Below, piece by piece: positions 23,698 through 36,315 of a stretch of DNA of 64,000 bases. The DNA lies in assembly GCF_000003815.2 (NCBI RefSeq), contig NC_049983.1, positions 19,468,999-19,532,998 on the forward strand. Direction: 5' to 3'. The notes below the pieces were generated by a model, which worked only from the letters and a program-made list of their open reading frames with translations, did not search any database and had not been told where the DNA came from. The first letter of the stretch is position 1, and the number at the start of each line of letters is the position of its first letter. Made by a program: the position numbers and the translations under genes. This stretch comes from Branchiostoma floridae (taxonomy: Eukaryota > Chordata > Leptocardii > Amphioxiformes > Branchiostomatidae).

Positions 23698-25810
23698 TAC
23701 TTGCACACAAAAAATGGGTGGGTGCCACTATAGGAGTGTGTATCAAAACGTGTAAACTCCTAGATATAATCTTGTCATTTTCTACTTGGTACGAAATCCA
23801 CTGATTTTTTTCAAGTGCTTTTTTTTCCAACTGGTGCAACAAGAAGAAAAAATTGTATAGGTACACGGTACCATTACTCACCCCTAGATGCCATTATTGA
23901 ACTGCTACTTTACTCACATTTCTTTCCCTCTCATATCCTCAATTCTCCATTCCTTACATTTCTTAAGTTTCCCAAAATGATACTTCTCTTAGACAGCATC
24001 CCCTCTCGTTCCCTGTCCCTTTGTGTATTGCTTGGCTGACTTACAGCCAAAGGGATTACAGCATTACTCATGGAGAATATGAAGTTACACAAAGAAGGAT
24101 TGCTATTGTTAGGATGATTGCAGTTGGCCATAACTTTGGCATTAAACATCAATCATGACAAGCAGGAATTGCAATTTGGCAAATTCTCGTTTGGTACACC
24201 TGATTAGATTTTCGAGTATTCATTCATCATACTAGTTTCAGCACTTGTATGGAAAGCTTGGCAATCAGCATCTATCTACCACCACATTCAAAGACAAGAC
24301 GATATATTATGACCCTCGTTCTCAAATTTTCTTGCCATTTCAAGGCCGCCGGTCACTGTACAATCAAGCCAATGGGAGGAAAGATTGAATGCCATAGTAT
24401 TCATCATATCATATTGTCGTTTGTCACAAAACTTTGCACAAGTGGGACATTTAGTCCATACTTGAAGGTACCTGTCATTTTGGCTTTCTGAGCTGAAATT
24501 CAGCGATGTGCAGAATGGATTGGGATTTTATTCTAATCAGGAGGTAAATGTCTTTACTAGGACTTGAAAATACTATTTGCACAATACAGCTACTTTCATT
24601 GGACTCCTGGTAACTTTCTGCCTAACAATCAAGTCAGGATATTGTCTGGCAGTTTTTTACTTATCATTCACAGCTTCCCTAATCTTCACATTATCTCTAA
24701 AGTGTTATATGAGTCTTTACCTTGTCATTTGGGCTTGATTGATCCATATCTTAAAGATGATTGCTGATTTTGTGTTTAGTCAGTTTTTGGACTGGTGTCA
24801 ATTGTTGGTCCATGAATTGTGTCATTGGTCAATTTCAGGATCTATGGACCTGAGATTGACCAATCAGAAGTGCTGATGGCACAGGAGACAATTACATATC
24901 AACATTGAACCAGTTAAAGCTACTCCATTTTGAATGTCAGTAGAGGTTGAAGGTGTGATTTTCTCAAAGAAAATTCAAATGTGTTTGATTGCAGAGATGA
25001 ACATAGATTGAAATATGATCGTTTTATTGAACTTTTAAAGAGCAGACGTTCAGTTGACCTTTGATGTTATTGCACACTGTTCCTTTTCAGTTATTGTATT
25101 GCTTTGACACTTCATCCATGAATTAATGATGCCCATGTGACAGCTGTTCTGAATTAGTATTCAACACATACCAGCTATGTGTCAAGAATGGGGCAATATT
25201 TTGCACTGAACTGAAGAGCAAAGGCCAGGGCTATCATGAGGTGGTTCTGTCCGTCATGCAGCCCATGTCATGCACGTCACAACCAATCAGGTTTCTGCAT
25301 TGATTTTGTACCATTTGAACTTGACCTGCATCACTGTGATCATGTGTCGTTACAACAGTTATGACTTGGCAGAGGTAACCAATTTCCCAGCCCGTCAACC
25401 GTCAGAACTAATCTAGATTAAGTGCCAATCATCCGTAAGAGAGTCAAGCTGCAGCACTTGGGACCAGAGTTCTAGCCAGCATCCGTTCTTCCGTCCATTG
25501 ACGAAATTTTGCTACTCAGTACGGACAAATTTTTTGCCCTTTCCATCCTCTGTGATGGACAAAAATCACCATATTAAGACATTAATTGAACTAAGCTGAG
25601 TCTGCCAGCAAAATTGGCCCCTCAGAATAAAGAAAAAGCATTTCAGAGGGTCTTGATTTCAAAATTTGCCAGGGAGCATGCCCCCTGACCCCTCTAGGAT
25701 TGCCGCGCCTTCAATAGGATTTCAATTCAAAATCCAGGGGTCAGAAAAAAATTCAGGCTGGGTGGAACACTGCTTTGGCCAATCCTTGCTGTCTGTGAAA
25801 AACTGTCTAC

Positions 25811-27148
25811 CGCTAGATGGAAGACTTAGTTAAATTGCAGCATCCCTACAGATGTTTGACACCAAACCTTGCCTGATCAATAGTTATGAGGCCAGGAATA
25901 GATACTAAACTATACAAATGGGACCATTTCTGTGGCAATAGTGGATGGATGGTCACTCTAACATGCAAATCCGCATCCCGATGGTACACAAAGTTTTGCC
26001 TTCACGTAAAGTTCTCGGCGTGTCTGCGTGCTCCAAAATCCGTCCAATGCCCTACGAGTTGGTACGGAGGCGGTACTTACCACTTACGCATCCCAAAAGA
26101 TTGCCCACGTTTTGGCGCGTAGACAGCATGTATTTGCACGTACTGCGGGTTGCGCCCTTAGCTTTAGGTAAATTCCATCCCTACAGATGTTTGACACCAA
26201 ACCTTGCCTGATCAATAGTTATGAGGCCAGGAATAGATATAAATGGTACCATTTCTGTGGCAATAGTGGATGGATGGTCACTCTAACATGCTTATCAGTG
26301 GGGTCAACTGGTCATTTTTAGGATCAGCAAGGCCACGGTCGACCTTCTCCTTGCTCAGGTCAAAGTTAATGCGGTCAATCAAATAAATGAATTGCTCTCA
26401 ATATGACCTTAACAACTAGTGCCTGTAAAAGGAAAGCATTTAGATGTTTGTTCTACATAATTGGGTGTAACAACCAGACTACGTGCCAGTTGTGTATACG
26501 ACATGTCAGAGCGATAAGTCTGATCCACTCAAAGCGAGATGGATTTTTTTATAAGTGTGGTGGGTTCTTTATCATGCTCTGGGTGTGGCTTTCCCCAAAC
26601 ATGGCACTTTTAGCTTCATGTCTCATCTGAGAGGAAGACTTTTGAAAGACGCTAGATGGAAGACTTAGGTAAATTGCAGCATCCCTACAGATGTTTGACA
26701 CCAAACCTTGCCTGATCAATAGTTATGAGGCAAGGAATAGATATAAATGGGACCATTTCTGCGGCAATAGTGGATGGATGGTCACTCTAACATGCTTATC
26801 AGTGGGGTCAACTGGTCATTTTTAGGATCAGCAAGGCCACGGTCGACCTTCTCCTTGCTCAGGTCAAAGTTAATGCGGTCACTGAAATAAATGAATTGCT
26901 CTCAATATGACCTTAACAACTAGTGACTGTAAAAGGAAAGCATTTGATAGATGTTTGTTCTACATAATTGGTAGACCACTTTTGGGTGTAACAACCAGGC
27001 TGCGTGCAAGTTGTGTATACGATCCACTCAAAACGGGATGGACCACTGCTCTTGTTTGATAAGTGTGGTGGGTTCTTTATCATGCTCTGGGTGTGGCTTT
27101 CTTCAAACATGGGATGTCTAGCTTTCTGTACCATCTACGAGGATTTTC
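25811..27148. repeat. tandem duplication (~490-bp unit, two and a third copies) with a GC-rich insert
   Basis: Partial copy X (25811-25966), full copies Y (26165-26650) and Z (26651-27148) share GCTAGATGGAAGACTTAG, CCTACAGATGTTTGACACC, GATCAATAGTTATGAGG and ATGCTCTGGGTGTGGCTTTC. X breaks off at ACATGC and is followed by about 195 bp of GC-richer sequence absent from Y and Z. A fragment of the unit (GATCAATAGTTATGAGCCCA, about 30591-30625) lies 3.5 kb away, so the unit may derive from a dispersed repeat. Confidence 0.85.
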
Positions 27149-29800
27149 CCATTCAACTTATTAGTTATTTCATTTTTTTTGTAATTTGTAAGGTGCCTTG
27201 TCCAAGGACATTGAAGCCTGCTAGCAATTTAAACCCTTTAGATTCTTGGTCGAAAATCCTATATGCAAGACCAACTTGCCACACAAAAACATTGTGCAAG
27301 GCAAGTACTTTCTATATATGATAGTAAGCCACAGGAGAAGATGCATATTACCTTATACATGTATATATCACAGTTTCCTTTAAAAGGCAGAAATCTATTG
27401 CAGATATTGCTAGGGGCCTCATCTTCGGAAGAACTTAGATATCCCTAAAATCTTGTTCTGTCCGGGGAGAAAACCTTAAGGATGAGTCGTCTGTCATGTC
27501 TGACAAATAGATGACACCATGATCCATCCTGGACAGATTTAGTGTCCCCACGGCTTTATGAATGTTTCAAAAGGGGATTCTACCTTTTGAACTCAAGTTC
27601 TCTACAGTCAATCAACATCCACTAATGGTGTGAAGGGCAACCCCTTTGTGGCAACTTTCCTTCTATGAAGTCAAAAAGATTGTATCTAAGATTGATTGCT
27701 GTGGGTTGCAGTCATAAAGGGATTCCTTTGACAACATTTAACCAAATTCATGTAGGTTTCAGTGGATTGACGAAACTTTGCTAACTTTGCTGAGTTGTCA
27801 ACTTGCCAAAATCAGTCAACCTACAAGCAAGCAAACTTTGTAGCAGGACTTTATAACATGCATTGGCATAATACCGGCCGTAAGACTTACACCGGCCGAT
27901 CAAAAATAATGGAATTTAAAGAGATCTACACATGCAACAATAGTTATTTCTGAGGTGTGCACACTCCAGACATCTAGGTGTCCAATACATCATTTACAAA
28001 GCATCGATAACAATGCATTCGAAGACAACAAGGCCACAAGTTTTCAGTATCTTTTTCGGGGTAGGCAGCTCGTCGTGGGACGAACACACTGTCACATTCA
28101 TTGCCAGATTTGTAGATCATAATTACACATGCTCACGGCACAAGACAAACATGATTCAAGAACAATCTTTAATTTCTGTTGGTGACCTACAACTCATGTA
28201 AAAGTGCGAAGAACCATTGCATAATAGCCCGGATCTACGACTGAATGGGCAAAATTGAACGTACGCAGCCATTTTCCCGCCATTTTTATATCTACGCTAG
28301 CAGTGAAGTGTTACGTCATAGTGGTTGTGACAGACAGAAGTTAAATGAAAATTCTTGACAGTATACGTCCGTTTTCTCATGACATTTTGTATGCTCATGC
28401 AGGTTTATGTTTTATGCATTTACTAACAGAAAAGGAAGGAACATCAGAGGATGTATAAAGGTACATAGCGACAGTTAATTGTGCCATGTTTCTTCCGGCC
28501 GGTATTTTTACCCCCTCCCAACCACGCGCCCGTTCGCCGTGTAATTCTGCGGCGTGTTACAATTACAATACGCAGCGCTTTTAGCAGGACAAGAGTGGCA
28601 GAAAAGTTACACAGAAGAAGTGACAAGGGTAACCTATAACAGCAACATGTAACTGGAGAAAATGATGCGTTGACAATTTGTCAAATTAGTATGGCTAGAG
28701 AAATCGTCGTAAACGTACCGGTATTATGATAATAGATGTTAATTACTGCCCTATAAAATTGCTAAAGTTACAAAATTCCTTTTTTGTGTGTAAAGTTACC
28801 GATTCCTGTAAACAATCTAACTATTGACTGTGGACAATGTGTGAATACAGCACTGCCATATTTGATTTTGATATCAACATTTCTCAAGGTTGACCAACAG
28901 AAATCTTAAACTTTTTTGTGGCTTGCTGCACAGTAATCACAGTATGTGATTAATCATGGGGTTGTGGTTACCTGAGGTAAAATGACGAAACCAGTACAAG
29001 TGTTACTGAGGGTAAAGCTAATTACATGGAATGACAAAGCATGCTTTTCCCCCGTACGAACAGGGATTAACATTTGCATGGCAGCACTGATGTATCTGTA
29101 ACATTACAGACCAGCAGTTGCTTTCTTAATGTCCTAAGTAACGATGCTATCAATGACTCTGGGCTAGAAACACATCATTTTAAGTCTCATAATGACACGA
29201 CATCAGATTTTGTGTCAGTAGTTCTCCCTAATGGGTGTCAGATTTTGCCGAAGTTTCACACTTTAACAATTACCCCAGATTGAATGTCAGTAATCGCCAG
29301 GGAAACTAAATGTTAATGGGGGTATTATCCCAGCTAATAGGGACATAAGATACAAGATCTGTTGGCTTCATGGAGTAATAGAAGCAGCGGTGTAGGGCAC
29401 AATCTGATTAATGTGTATCGCAGCTGATCTTAATGCTACATTGAAGTGTCCTGGCTGCTGTTATGTTCTTCTTAATGTTGCCCTTTCCACTAATTCGTGC
29501 TTGCCTGAGATTCAGTTACCTTCAGCTATAGCATTGCTGCCCTTCCAAATGTGTATGGTCAGGGCAGACTGAAGCTGAACAGGTCTGGGTCTTAGGCTAT
29601 GACTTGATACTCGAATCAAGACCTTTTGACATTCCCACTAATCTATGGAAATGGCTTGCAATGGTGAGATAGACCTGGCAATGATGGCTAAGAATAGTTG
29701 GAGGTTGAAACTGTTTTAAGGGCCAAGGCACTGAAGCATGTATCTGTTTTTGTCGGTTGGCAGATTCTTGAGAAGGCAGAGAGTGCCAAACTATTGAAAT
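27149..29800. other. unassigned DNA
   Basis: No gene or element recognised. CpG-containing patches occur at 27877-27900 and 28495-28575, the latter with small plus/minus frames only. Confidence 0.35.
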
Positions 29801-30015
29801 GTAGATGGTTCACCTTTATCCGAGGGTAACCTATATTCGTTGTTTGTAAGAAAAAACATATTTAGGGATATGAGGTTGACAGACGGCGGTTTCAAATTGG
29901 AACATTTTGAAAATATTGCAAATTTGAAACCGCTGTCAGCAGACTAGTGTCATAAATGAGCTGTTTTTAAAGACAAAGCATAAAGGTCACCCAACGGATA
30001 AAGGTGAACTAGCGT
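29801..30015. mobile_element. family A palindromic MITE, copy A3
   Basis: A complete hairpin: GGTTCACCTTTATCCGAGG on the left, ACGGATAAAGGTGAACTAGC on the right, with central TTTTGAAAATATTGCAAA. Left terminal bases differ from the family, so the left boundary is approximate. TAGATGG occurs at both ends and could be coincidence or a target duplication. Confidence 0.85.
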
Positions 30016-33000
30016 TAGATGGTACATCAGAGTTCGGTGGGAAAAGATGATGAAGCCTGCTGAAGATTTAACAGTCATGGCATCACTCGCTGTTGAATGT
30101 CCATAGTTCAAAGATACATGTAGGCCATGGTTAGTGATCCAATGGTAGAGAACATGAGGTTCCAATGGCTGTTCTGTCTTTCTTTGGGATATTTTTGACC
30201 TTATTTTATATTTATCCATTTCATTGACGCTTTACTGGTACGTTCCAAGTTTCAAGCGTAATTTTGATGCAAAACATTTAACTACTTCATACTATTGTAA
30301 GTAAGTGTAATGAAACAAGGTTATGAGGGATGATTTTTGCAATGCCATGCTGCTTTGCTGGTTTTTTCCTAGAACAGACCTTTATGATTGTATGTTTTCC
30401 CACCCCACTGCATTCACGTACACTAATGTATATCTTGTATCATAAAAGCATGGCCCTGGACATAAACAATGACCTTCAGTCCACTGCCATGAATTCATGT
30501 TCACAACAACAATCCCACAAGGACCTCCCTACACTCTGAAAAATTTCCTTTGTCTGCGCTGCTTCACAGCTGACACACCGAATGCTGCCTGATCAATAGT
30601 TATGAGCCCAGGAATAGATATGCTGTGTAAAGCACTCAAACTTCAATGATGCAGGAAGAGGTATGATGACTCCCACGAGGGACCTTCCCCGTCCCATTAG
30701 TGGTGCAGTCCAATGTTTGGTATCCATCATACCTCAGATAAGGATGATGGCCTGTCAAGTTTTCAATATGCAGAGGAAACCAGTATCACTGGGGTTACCA
30801 CGGTAACAGTAGATGTCTCCCCGGAGACCGTGGCAAACCATTTTGTACCTTTTACGTGACCCGGCATCATAAATCAAGGGGAATGGTCACGGCTGATAGC
30901 AGGGTTTGGGTTTGGTCCCTTTTATGCTTTATGATATGGTTAGATCTGTTATTTGATGGCTTGCATCAAGTTTAAGAGCTCGTGAACAATGCAGGTTGTC
31001 TTATTAGTGGCAGTCAAAATAATGCCAGTGATTTACTTGATAGGGACAAATAGATTTTTCTCTTTTACGCTTCTTGAATTATTTAGTAAAAGAAATAGTG
31101 TAAGTGGCAAATAAACTTTGTCATGGAATGGATAATTTCAAAGGGACTTCTATGTGTCTCATTACACATGTGGAATGTATTGTGGGCCATGGTAAATCCC
31201 TGAGTACACATTTCTTAATAAAAAAGGACATATTCTATTCCCCAAACAATGAATGACAAATTGTTCTGATTGATCCTTCAACTCAAATGAAGTGTCTCAT
31301 CATGATTTTGCATCTTCAGAGGGTGATATTTCCTTCCAAGGGGCAAGGATTGTCAACTCGGGTCTTTTGTTTCGTGTTATTAACCATAGGATTACCTTTT
31401 TACGAGCCAGGTGGGGCTGAAGAAGTTGTTAAGTTGTCCCTTGGGCGATATTTAGGTTTGGAAGTCCAATATTGTGAAGCATTGTCACCTGAATGATCGT
31501 GTCATTATCAAATAGAGCATGTCAGCTGAAACCTGTTAGAAGTTATTCTAAATGTCGTGATGAATAATCTTTGAAATTTTAGCTGTAAATCACTATTTTT
31601 CAAACAAGAGGGGGGGAGCATTGGGTTTTATGCTCTAATCTACAAGTTCTGAACAAAAAGAAACATTTAGAAGACAATGGTATCTCAAAACATTGAGTTG
31701 GACTTTTTCATTGGAAAAGAAATCACCCGATTGATGTTCTCATGAGTGCATCTGCCAACAAGGAATGAAGATGTGGGCAGTTTGATGTGTTTTTCTTTGG
31801 AAATCTCCAGAGGCAAATGCATGAACTGTTGTTTGGGTGCAAAAGTGATCACAAAACATGCATGATGTCCAGCAATGTTAGAAACATGTAGGGAAAACCC
31901 TACCAGGCATTGTCTTCTGCATTCGGTGAGTCGGATGCAAGGTTTACCAATCGTAGGTAGAAAATCTTGTTTTGCATTATGCTGTCTTTTATGTCCTTGT
32001 CACATAACTGGAAAATTGATTGGCCGACGAGTCTGCAAACTCTAAAAGACATTTTCAGCAGTAATACGACCCATATTCTTTGTACTCATCACAGGATTTT
32101 TAGCAGTTGGTCCACGTTCACATGTCAATAAACCCTGTTCTATGTGATAGTATACATGTAGCTGAGAGTAGAGCATTTTTAGAAGAAAATTATGTTCAAC
32201 CCTCAGACAATTTTGAGATTTGACGACCTTCTTGGGATCAACAAATACAGCTGAACCTCGTCAACTGTGCGGCGGGGGCTTTAAGAATATCCCAAAATCT
32301 GTCAGAAGAATTTCTCACTATTACTGATTATACCATCCATTTTGACAAGCTAAGACCAGCTCAGACATTCTCTGTCTGTGTGTCCCAAGTATACCATTAC
32401 TACGATCCTTTGTCTTGTGGCATGCACAGTGCTTTGATGGTACAAAGAATCATAGACTTTTGAGGCAAGGCAAGGGTTCATGGAGATGGATAAAGTATTC
32501 ATAGCGTGACCTTTTACTAAGTGCAATCTTAGCAACATTTGTACAACTGAGGTAATGCTGCGAGTGTGTACTGCAGACCTTTGCAGCATTGTTGATGAGG
32601 CTGCAGATGACTTGAATCTGGTAATGAAAAAGTTAGTTTGAAGGTGTGAGGTCAGTTACTCCCTCTGCAGCTCTGTGCCAGTGAACCTGTAGCTTTGTGA
32701 TGGAAAAAGATGAAGTGTACCTTTGTGCAGCTCTGTGTAGTTCAGACTTCAGTGAACCTGCAGCTTTGTGCGGCACACAAGCAAAGTATGGTGTAAGAAA
32801 TCAGAGGACATTAGTTGAATACTCCCTTATGGAATGTGTCATGTCTACTTGCATGGCTGATTTATTGCTCATAGATATGCATTAGCAAAATCCAATGCAA
32901 CAGTTTGTGTGCTCAGCAGAGTTACAACAACTGTAGCAGGCAGGCCTGTCCAGTTGATATTAATGTATGACGATTGTGAGCAAGCTTTACTGGCAAGCCT

Positions 33001-34247
33001 ACTGATAGCAATCAATGAGTGTGACAGCTTCAAGTTTGTAACATCAGAAGTCTCCTATGCATTTAGAAAATACTTGATGATACTGTGAAACAATGACTCT
33101 TCATATTTGTACTTGCTGTATATTTCCATACAAAAACATCCTCTTATGTTCAGTAGTTGCTTATCTCAAATTGTAGCAGTCATGTTATAGCTTTTGTTCT
33201 CCATTGGTGCTTGACAATGTTGATGTTTCTTGTTACTCAGTTGTTCCATATCAACACGGAACAAATGTATGATAGTTGACTGGAATGAGTCTGTTTTCAG
33301 GCTCTCCTCCTTGCACACATTGGGACATTCTTGCAAGAAAGTAACAGTTGCAACAGATTATGCCTTAGTCTCTGATGGCCTTGCCACTAATTACCCAATT
33401 TCATTAAGAAAAGAAAAACTTTCCCATGATGAGGTAAGCTTCCTAAGTGCAGTAACATGGAAGACGTTGATACTCAGCATTGGTTATCCCTGATGGTTCT
33501 GGTCTCTGCCTGCCCACAGCAGCTTTCTACAGAAGGGATTACAGCTGTAAGGAACATCCTGTTATCTCCAGTTCCAGCCACATCCAGGTGAAAAACAACA
33601 TCAGAAGTAGCTTCATCAGTTCATGAAGGTTGGCCTCGAGGGTCACCCTCTGTTCCGAAATGACAGTTTCATTTACGGCGGGATTTTCTGGACATTGATT
33701 TTGCAGTAACAAACGCTGGAGGCAGGAACATTTTACAGTCCACCTTTGATAGACAGACTGTCTGTCTGTAAATTAAGCCTGCTAGAAAACCTGTTGTTGG
33801 AAGGAAATCGTACAGGAAAAATTGTAGTTAAGCTGCAACAAGGGCATTTATCAGAAAAAATCTAATGTATCGTGGTCTTGTGATTAACAACCCTTTCTTT
33901 TGTCATAAGGTTGGTGCTTCAGAATTCCATTCTACCTGTTGTTTTGAATCCTGAATCTATGCTACTGGTATGTCATTGGTACATATATGGTACTGTCACT
34001 TAAAATCATTGTAGCTCTAAGACTTGTACATGTTGTTTGAAGTGAACAGAACCTCATGCATGTTATATGGTCCTCATGAAGAGTGAGGATATGCCCCATT
34101 GTTTGACTCCAGCCCATCCATTCTTCAAACAAATTGTACTTATCTGCTCTAAGTACAGAATAGATGTCTTGTACTGTGAGATGATTTACTGTTTCATATG
34201 TGACTCAGGTGTTTTTGTTGTTGCTGCTGGGGACGGCACTTCTTTGT
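30016..34247. other. unassigned DNA apart from the palindrome pair
   Basis: A plus-strand segment at 33241-33433 has an acceptor (GTTTCTTGTTACTCAG), a donor (GATGAG|GTAAGC) and one open frame of 64 codons. A minus-strand frame at 32350-32589 is open in two overlapping frames. Neither is convincing. A small direct repeat (CAGCTCTGTG ... GTGAACCTG) lies at 32669-32770. Confidence 0.3.
30794..30828. promoter_or_regulatory. X-box-like palindrome beside a second perfect palindrome
   Basis: GTTACCACGGTAAC (30794-30807) fits the RFX X-box consensus GTNRCC-N(0-3)-RGYAAC with a 2-bp spacer. Eight bases on, GTCTCCCCGGAGAC (30815-30828) is an inverted repeat with a 2-bp centre. RFX factors regulate ciliary genes in animals; relevance here is inference. 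Confidence 0.45.
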
Positions 34248-34374
34248 TGAGTAGTAGTAGTAGTATATATCCATTATTTGTTTATACTGCTGCTGGGATC
34301 CCTGACACAGGTAGGCAGCAGTCGGCTAGTCTTCACACTGAGCTTCCATGCGGGTCTGACCAGTGGGTTCACCC
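34248..34374 (-). mobile_element. 3' end of the same retroelement family as 12283-12392
   Basis: AGTAGTAGTAGTAGTA followed by ATCCATTATTTGTTTATACT and TAGTCTTCACACTGAGCTTC matches the inverse of 12283-12392. On the minus strand the triplet repeat is the 3' tail. Coding-like downstream remnants were not identified. Confidence 0.6.
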
Positions 34375-35805
34375 CTGTTAGACCGCACACCTTGATGTCC
34401 CTCCTAACACATTCCATTCAGGATTTCCTTGGTCTACCACGACATCTGTTGAAACAGAAAGAAAATGTTTGGTGACAACCTTTTGTTTAGGACTCAAAAA
34501 ATTCCTTTTGCTTAGCCAAAGTCACCACCAGAGATTGCTTTACCTACTTTGATGATTCATATCTACAATGTACATGTAAAGAATACACAAATGTCTCCAA
34601 GAAAACATCAAATGCAACCCTATACATCTTGGAAATATGCTTGGATAGGCACCTGACCCTGTAGTATTTTGTCTTTCACTTGTTATAACCTGCATACGGT
34701 TCTGGGCCCCACCTAGAATGAGAACGCAGACTTCAAAGTGCAGTCCTCTTTATTCTTCCCTCTGGTGCTCATGTGAAAAATGTTGCAACACTGCCTGATC
34801 TAAGCTTGTACTTTATAGCATGTGGATGATTTGACATTAAATGCAATAGCCTTTGGGATCTGTGTTTCTCAGTATGGGCCATTTTACTGCCCCCGGGAGC
34901 ACCATCCATTTCCACAGTCGTCCTCGGTGAGCCTAGATTGATTGTCTTGACTCTCATACAAGACCATAAAGTTTGTACAACTCAATATCTTGGTAGTAAA
35001 CTTTGGAAGTGGAGCCCCTGCTAAATTGTGTGCTGCGTGGGGTGGGATGTGTGGTAGTCACACAGGGATTATCATAAATTCCTGTATGTGCACTTCAGTT
35101 CTGCATGCTGGCAAAAAGGCTTGTTAACTTTTGACACAAAATGGATGCATTTGTGAATGCACTTACTTCACATCAGCACATTTGCAGGGAAAGATCAATT
35201 TTACTTACACTGTATCGTACATACATTTTAAATCTGCCTTTTAATAAGATTTGCAACAAGATGATGTTGCAGTTTTGCATAAGCTGAAGTCAATCTAAGG
35301 TTGTTTAGACTTGCAGTTTGTACACAGTTGAGGGCTAAGAACATTTACTATTAACTCCCTCTATCTTGTTGATTCCGAATCATTTTTCATTGAAATGTAG
35401 GAAAGTACGAAAATTTCATTTTTATTACCCAAACCATATCATAAGATGTGATTGACTAGTAGTAAATCTCAAATGTTCTTCTTACTCACTGAAGCCATAC
35501 TCTTAAATCACGGAAAATCCTAAAAACTCAGTATTGAAGTAACTGCATCAAAACTCTACTGAGCATAGTTTTCCACCACCTAAGATGCACTAGAAGTTTA
35601 GAGTGACATTTTATAACCTAGTGATACCTGGCTTCAGTCTGTGCCGTTTAGATCCAATCTACTTAAGCATTTGTGTCATTCAGCTCATGTGAGACTTCTG
35701 TAAATGGGTCTGCAAGTCATTAAGCATCATCTTATCTTCAACGACGCCCCATCCTACCTGTTAGGAGTTAACGTTGAGCGTGATAGTTATATCATCTTGA
35801 TGTGT

Positions 35806-35942
35806 TTATCTTGCAGGCATGCTCTTAATGTGTTTATGTTCCAATCCCTCCTTTGAGCTAGCAGTTAAAGTTGATGATGCAGTTAGATGAAGCTTGAATC
35901 CTTCTGATGTTCCAGTGATATGAAGAGTTGAGCAGATAAGTC
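35806..35942 (-). CDS. candidate 3'-terminal exon of a second minus-strand series
   Basis: After the acceptor ATGATGAACAGCCAG (minus strand) 137 nt are open to a TAA stop at 35806. Product fragments: LICSTLHITGTSEGFKLHL and KEGLEHKHIKSMPAR. No GT occurs inside, so a terminal exon is the natural reading. Entry phase 1 fits 36110-36227. Unrecognised; S/T-rich. Confidence 0.25.
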
Positions 35943-36109
35943 CTGGCTGTTCATCATTTTCGGTTGTTGTGGCAAACATTAAGAAAAACGCCATCCTCGG
36001 AGTACCGTGGTAATGTGTCCCTTGCCGTGAGACCTGGATTGCCAAGTCCACGTCGTGCTACGGCTGTCTCCTTACGTTTGATGAATGGCGTCATTGCACC
36101 AGGTATTAC

Positions 36110-36227
36110 CATAATCCTGCCTGTAGGATGAGCCGAGATTGGTTCGATGGGAAGATGTCTTATCGCAATCCCCAGTGTCCATCCAAAATGTGCAATGCTC
36201 TCTGGCCATACCAGGGGACTCCCAAGC
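36110..36227 (-). CDS. candidate internal exon, cysteine-containing
   Basis: A 118-nt minus-strand segment between the acceptor CATCTTTTATTTCCCTGTGAG and the donor TTATG|GTAATA. It reads for example EHCTFWMDTGDCDKTSSH. Phase 0 in, 1 out, fits the flanking candidates. The region is GC-richer than its surroundings and also open on the plus strand, so strand is not certain. A stronger donor (GTAAGG) lies 33 nt further on. Confidence 0.27.
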
Positions 36228-36315
36228 CTCACAGGGAAATAAAAGATGTACTGTTTCTGCTCCGCCAAGTGTGTCCCTTCTCTTTGACAATTAAAGGGAA
36301 ACTTTACGATGGCAG

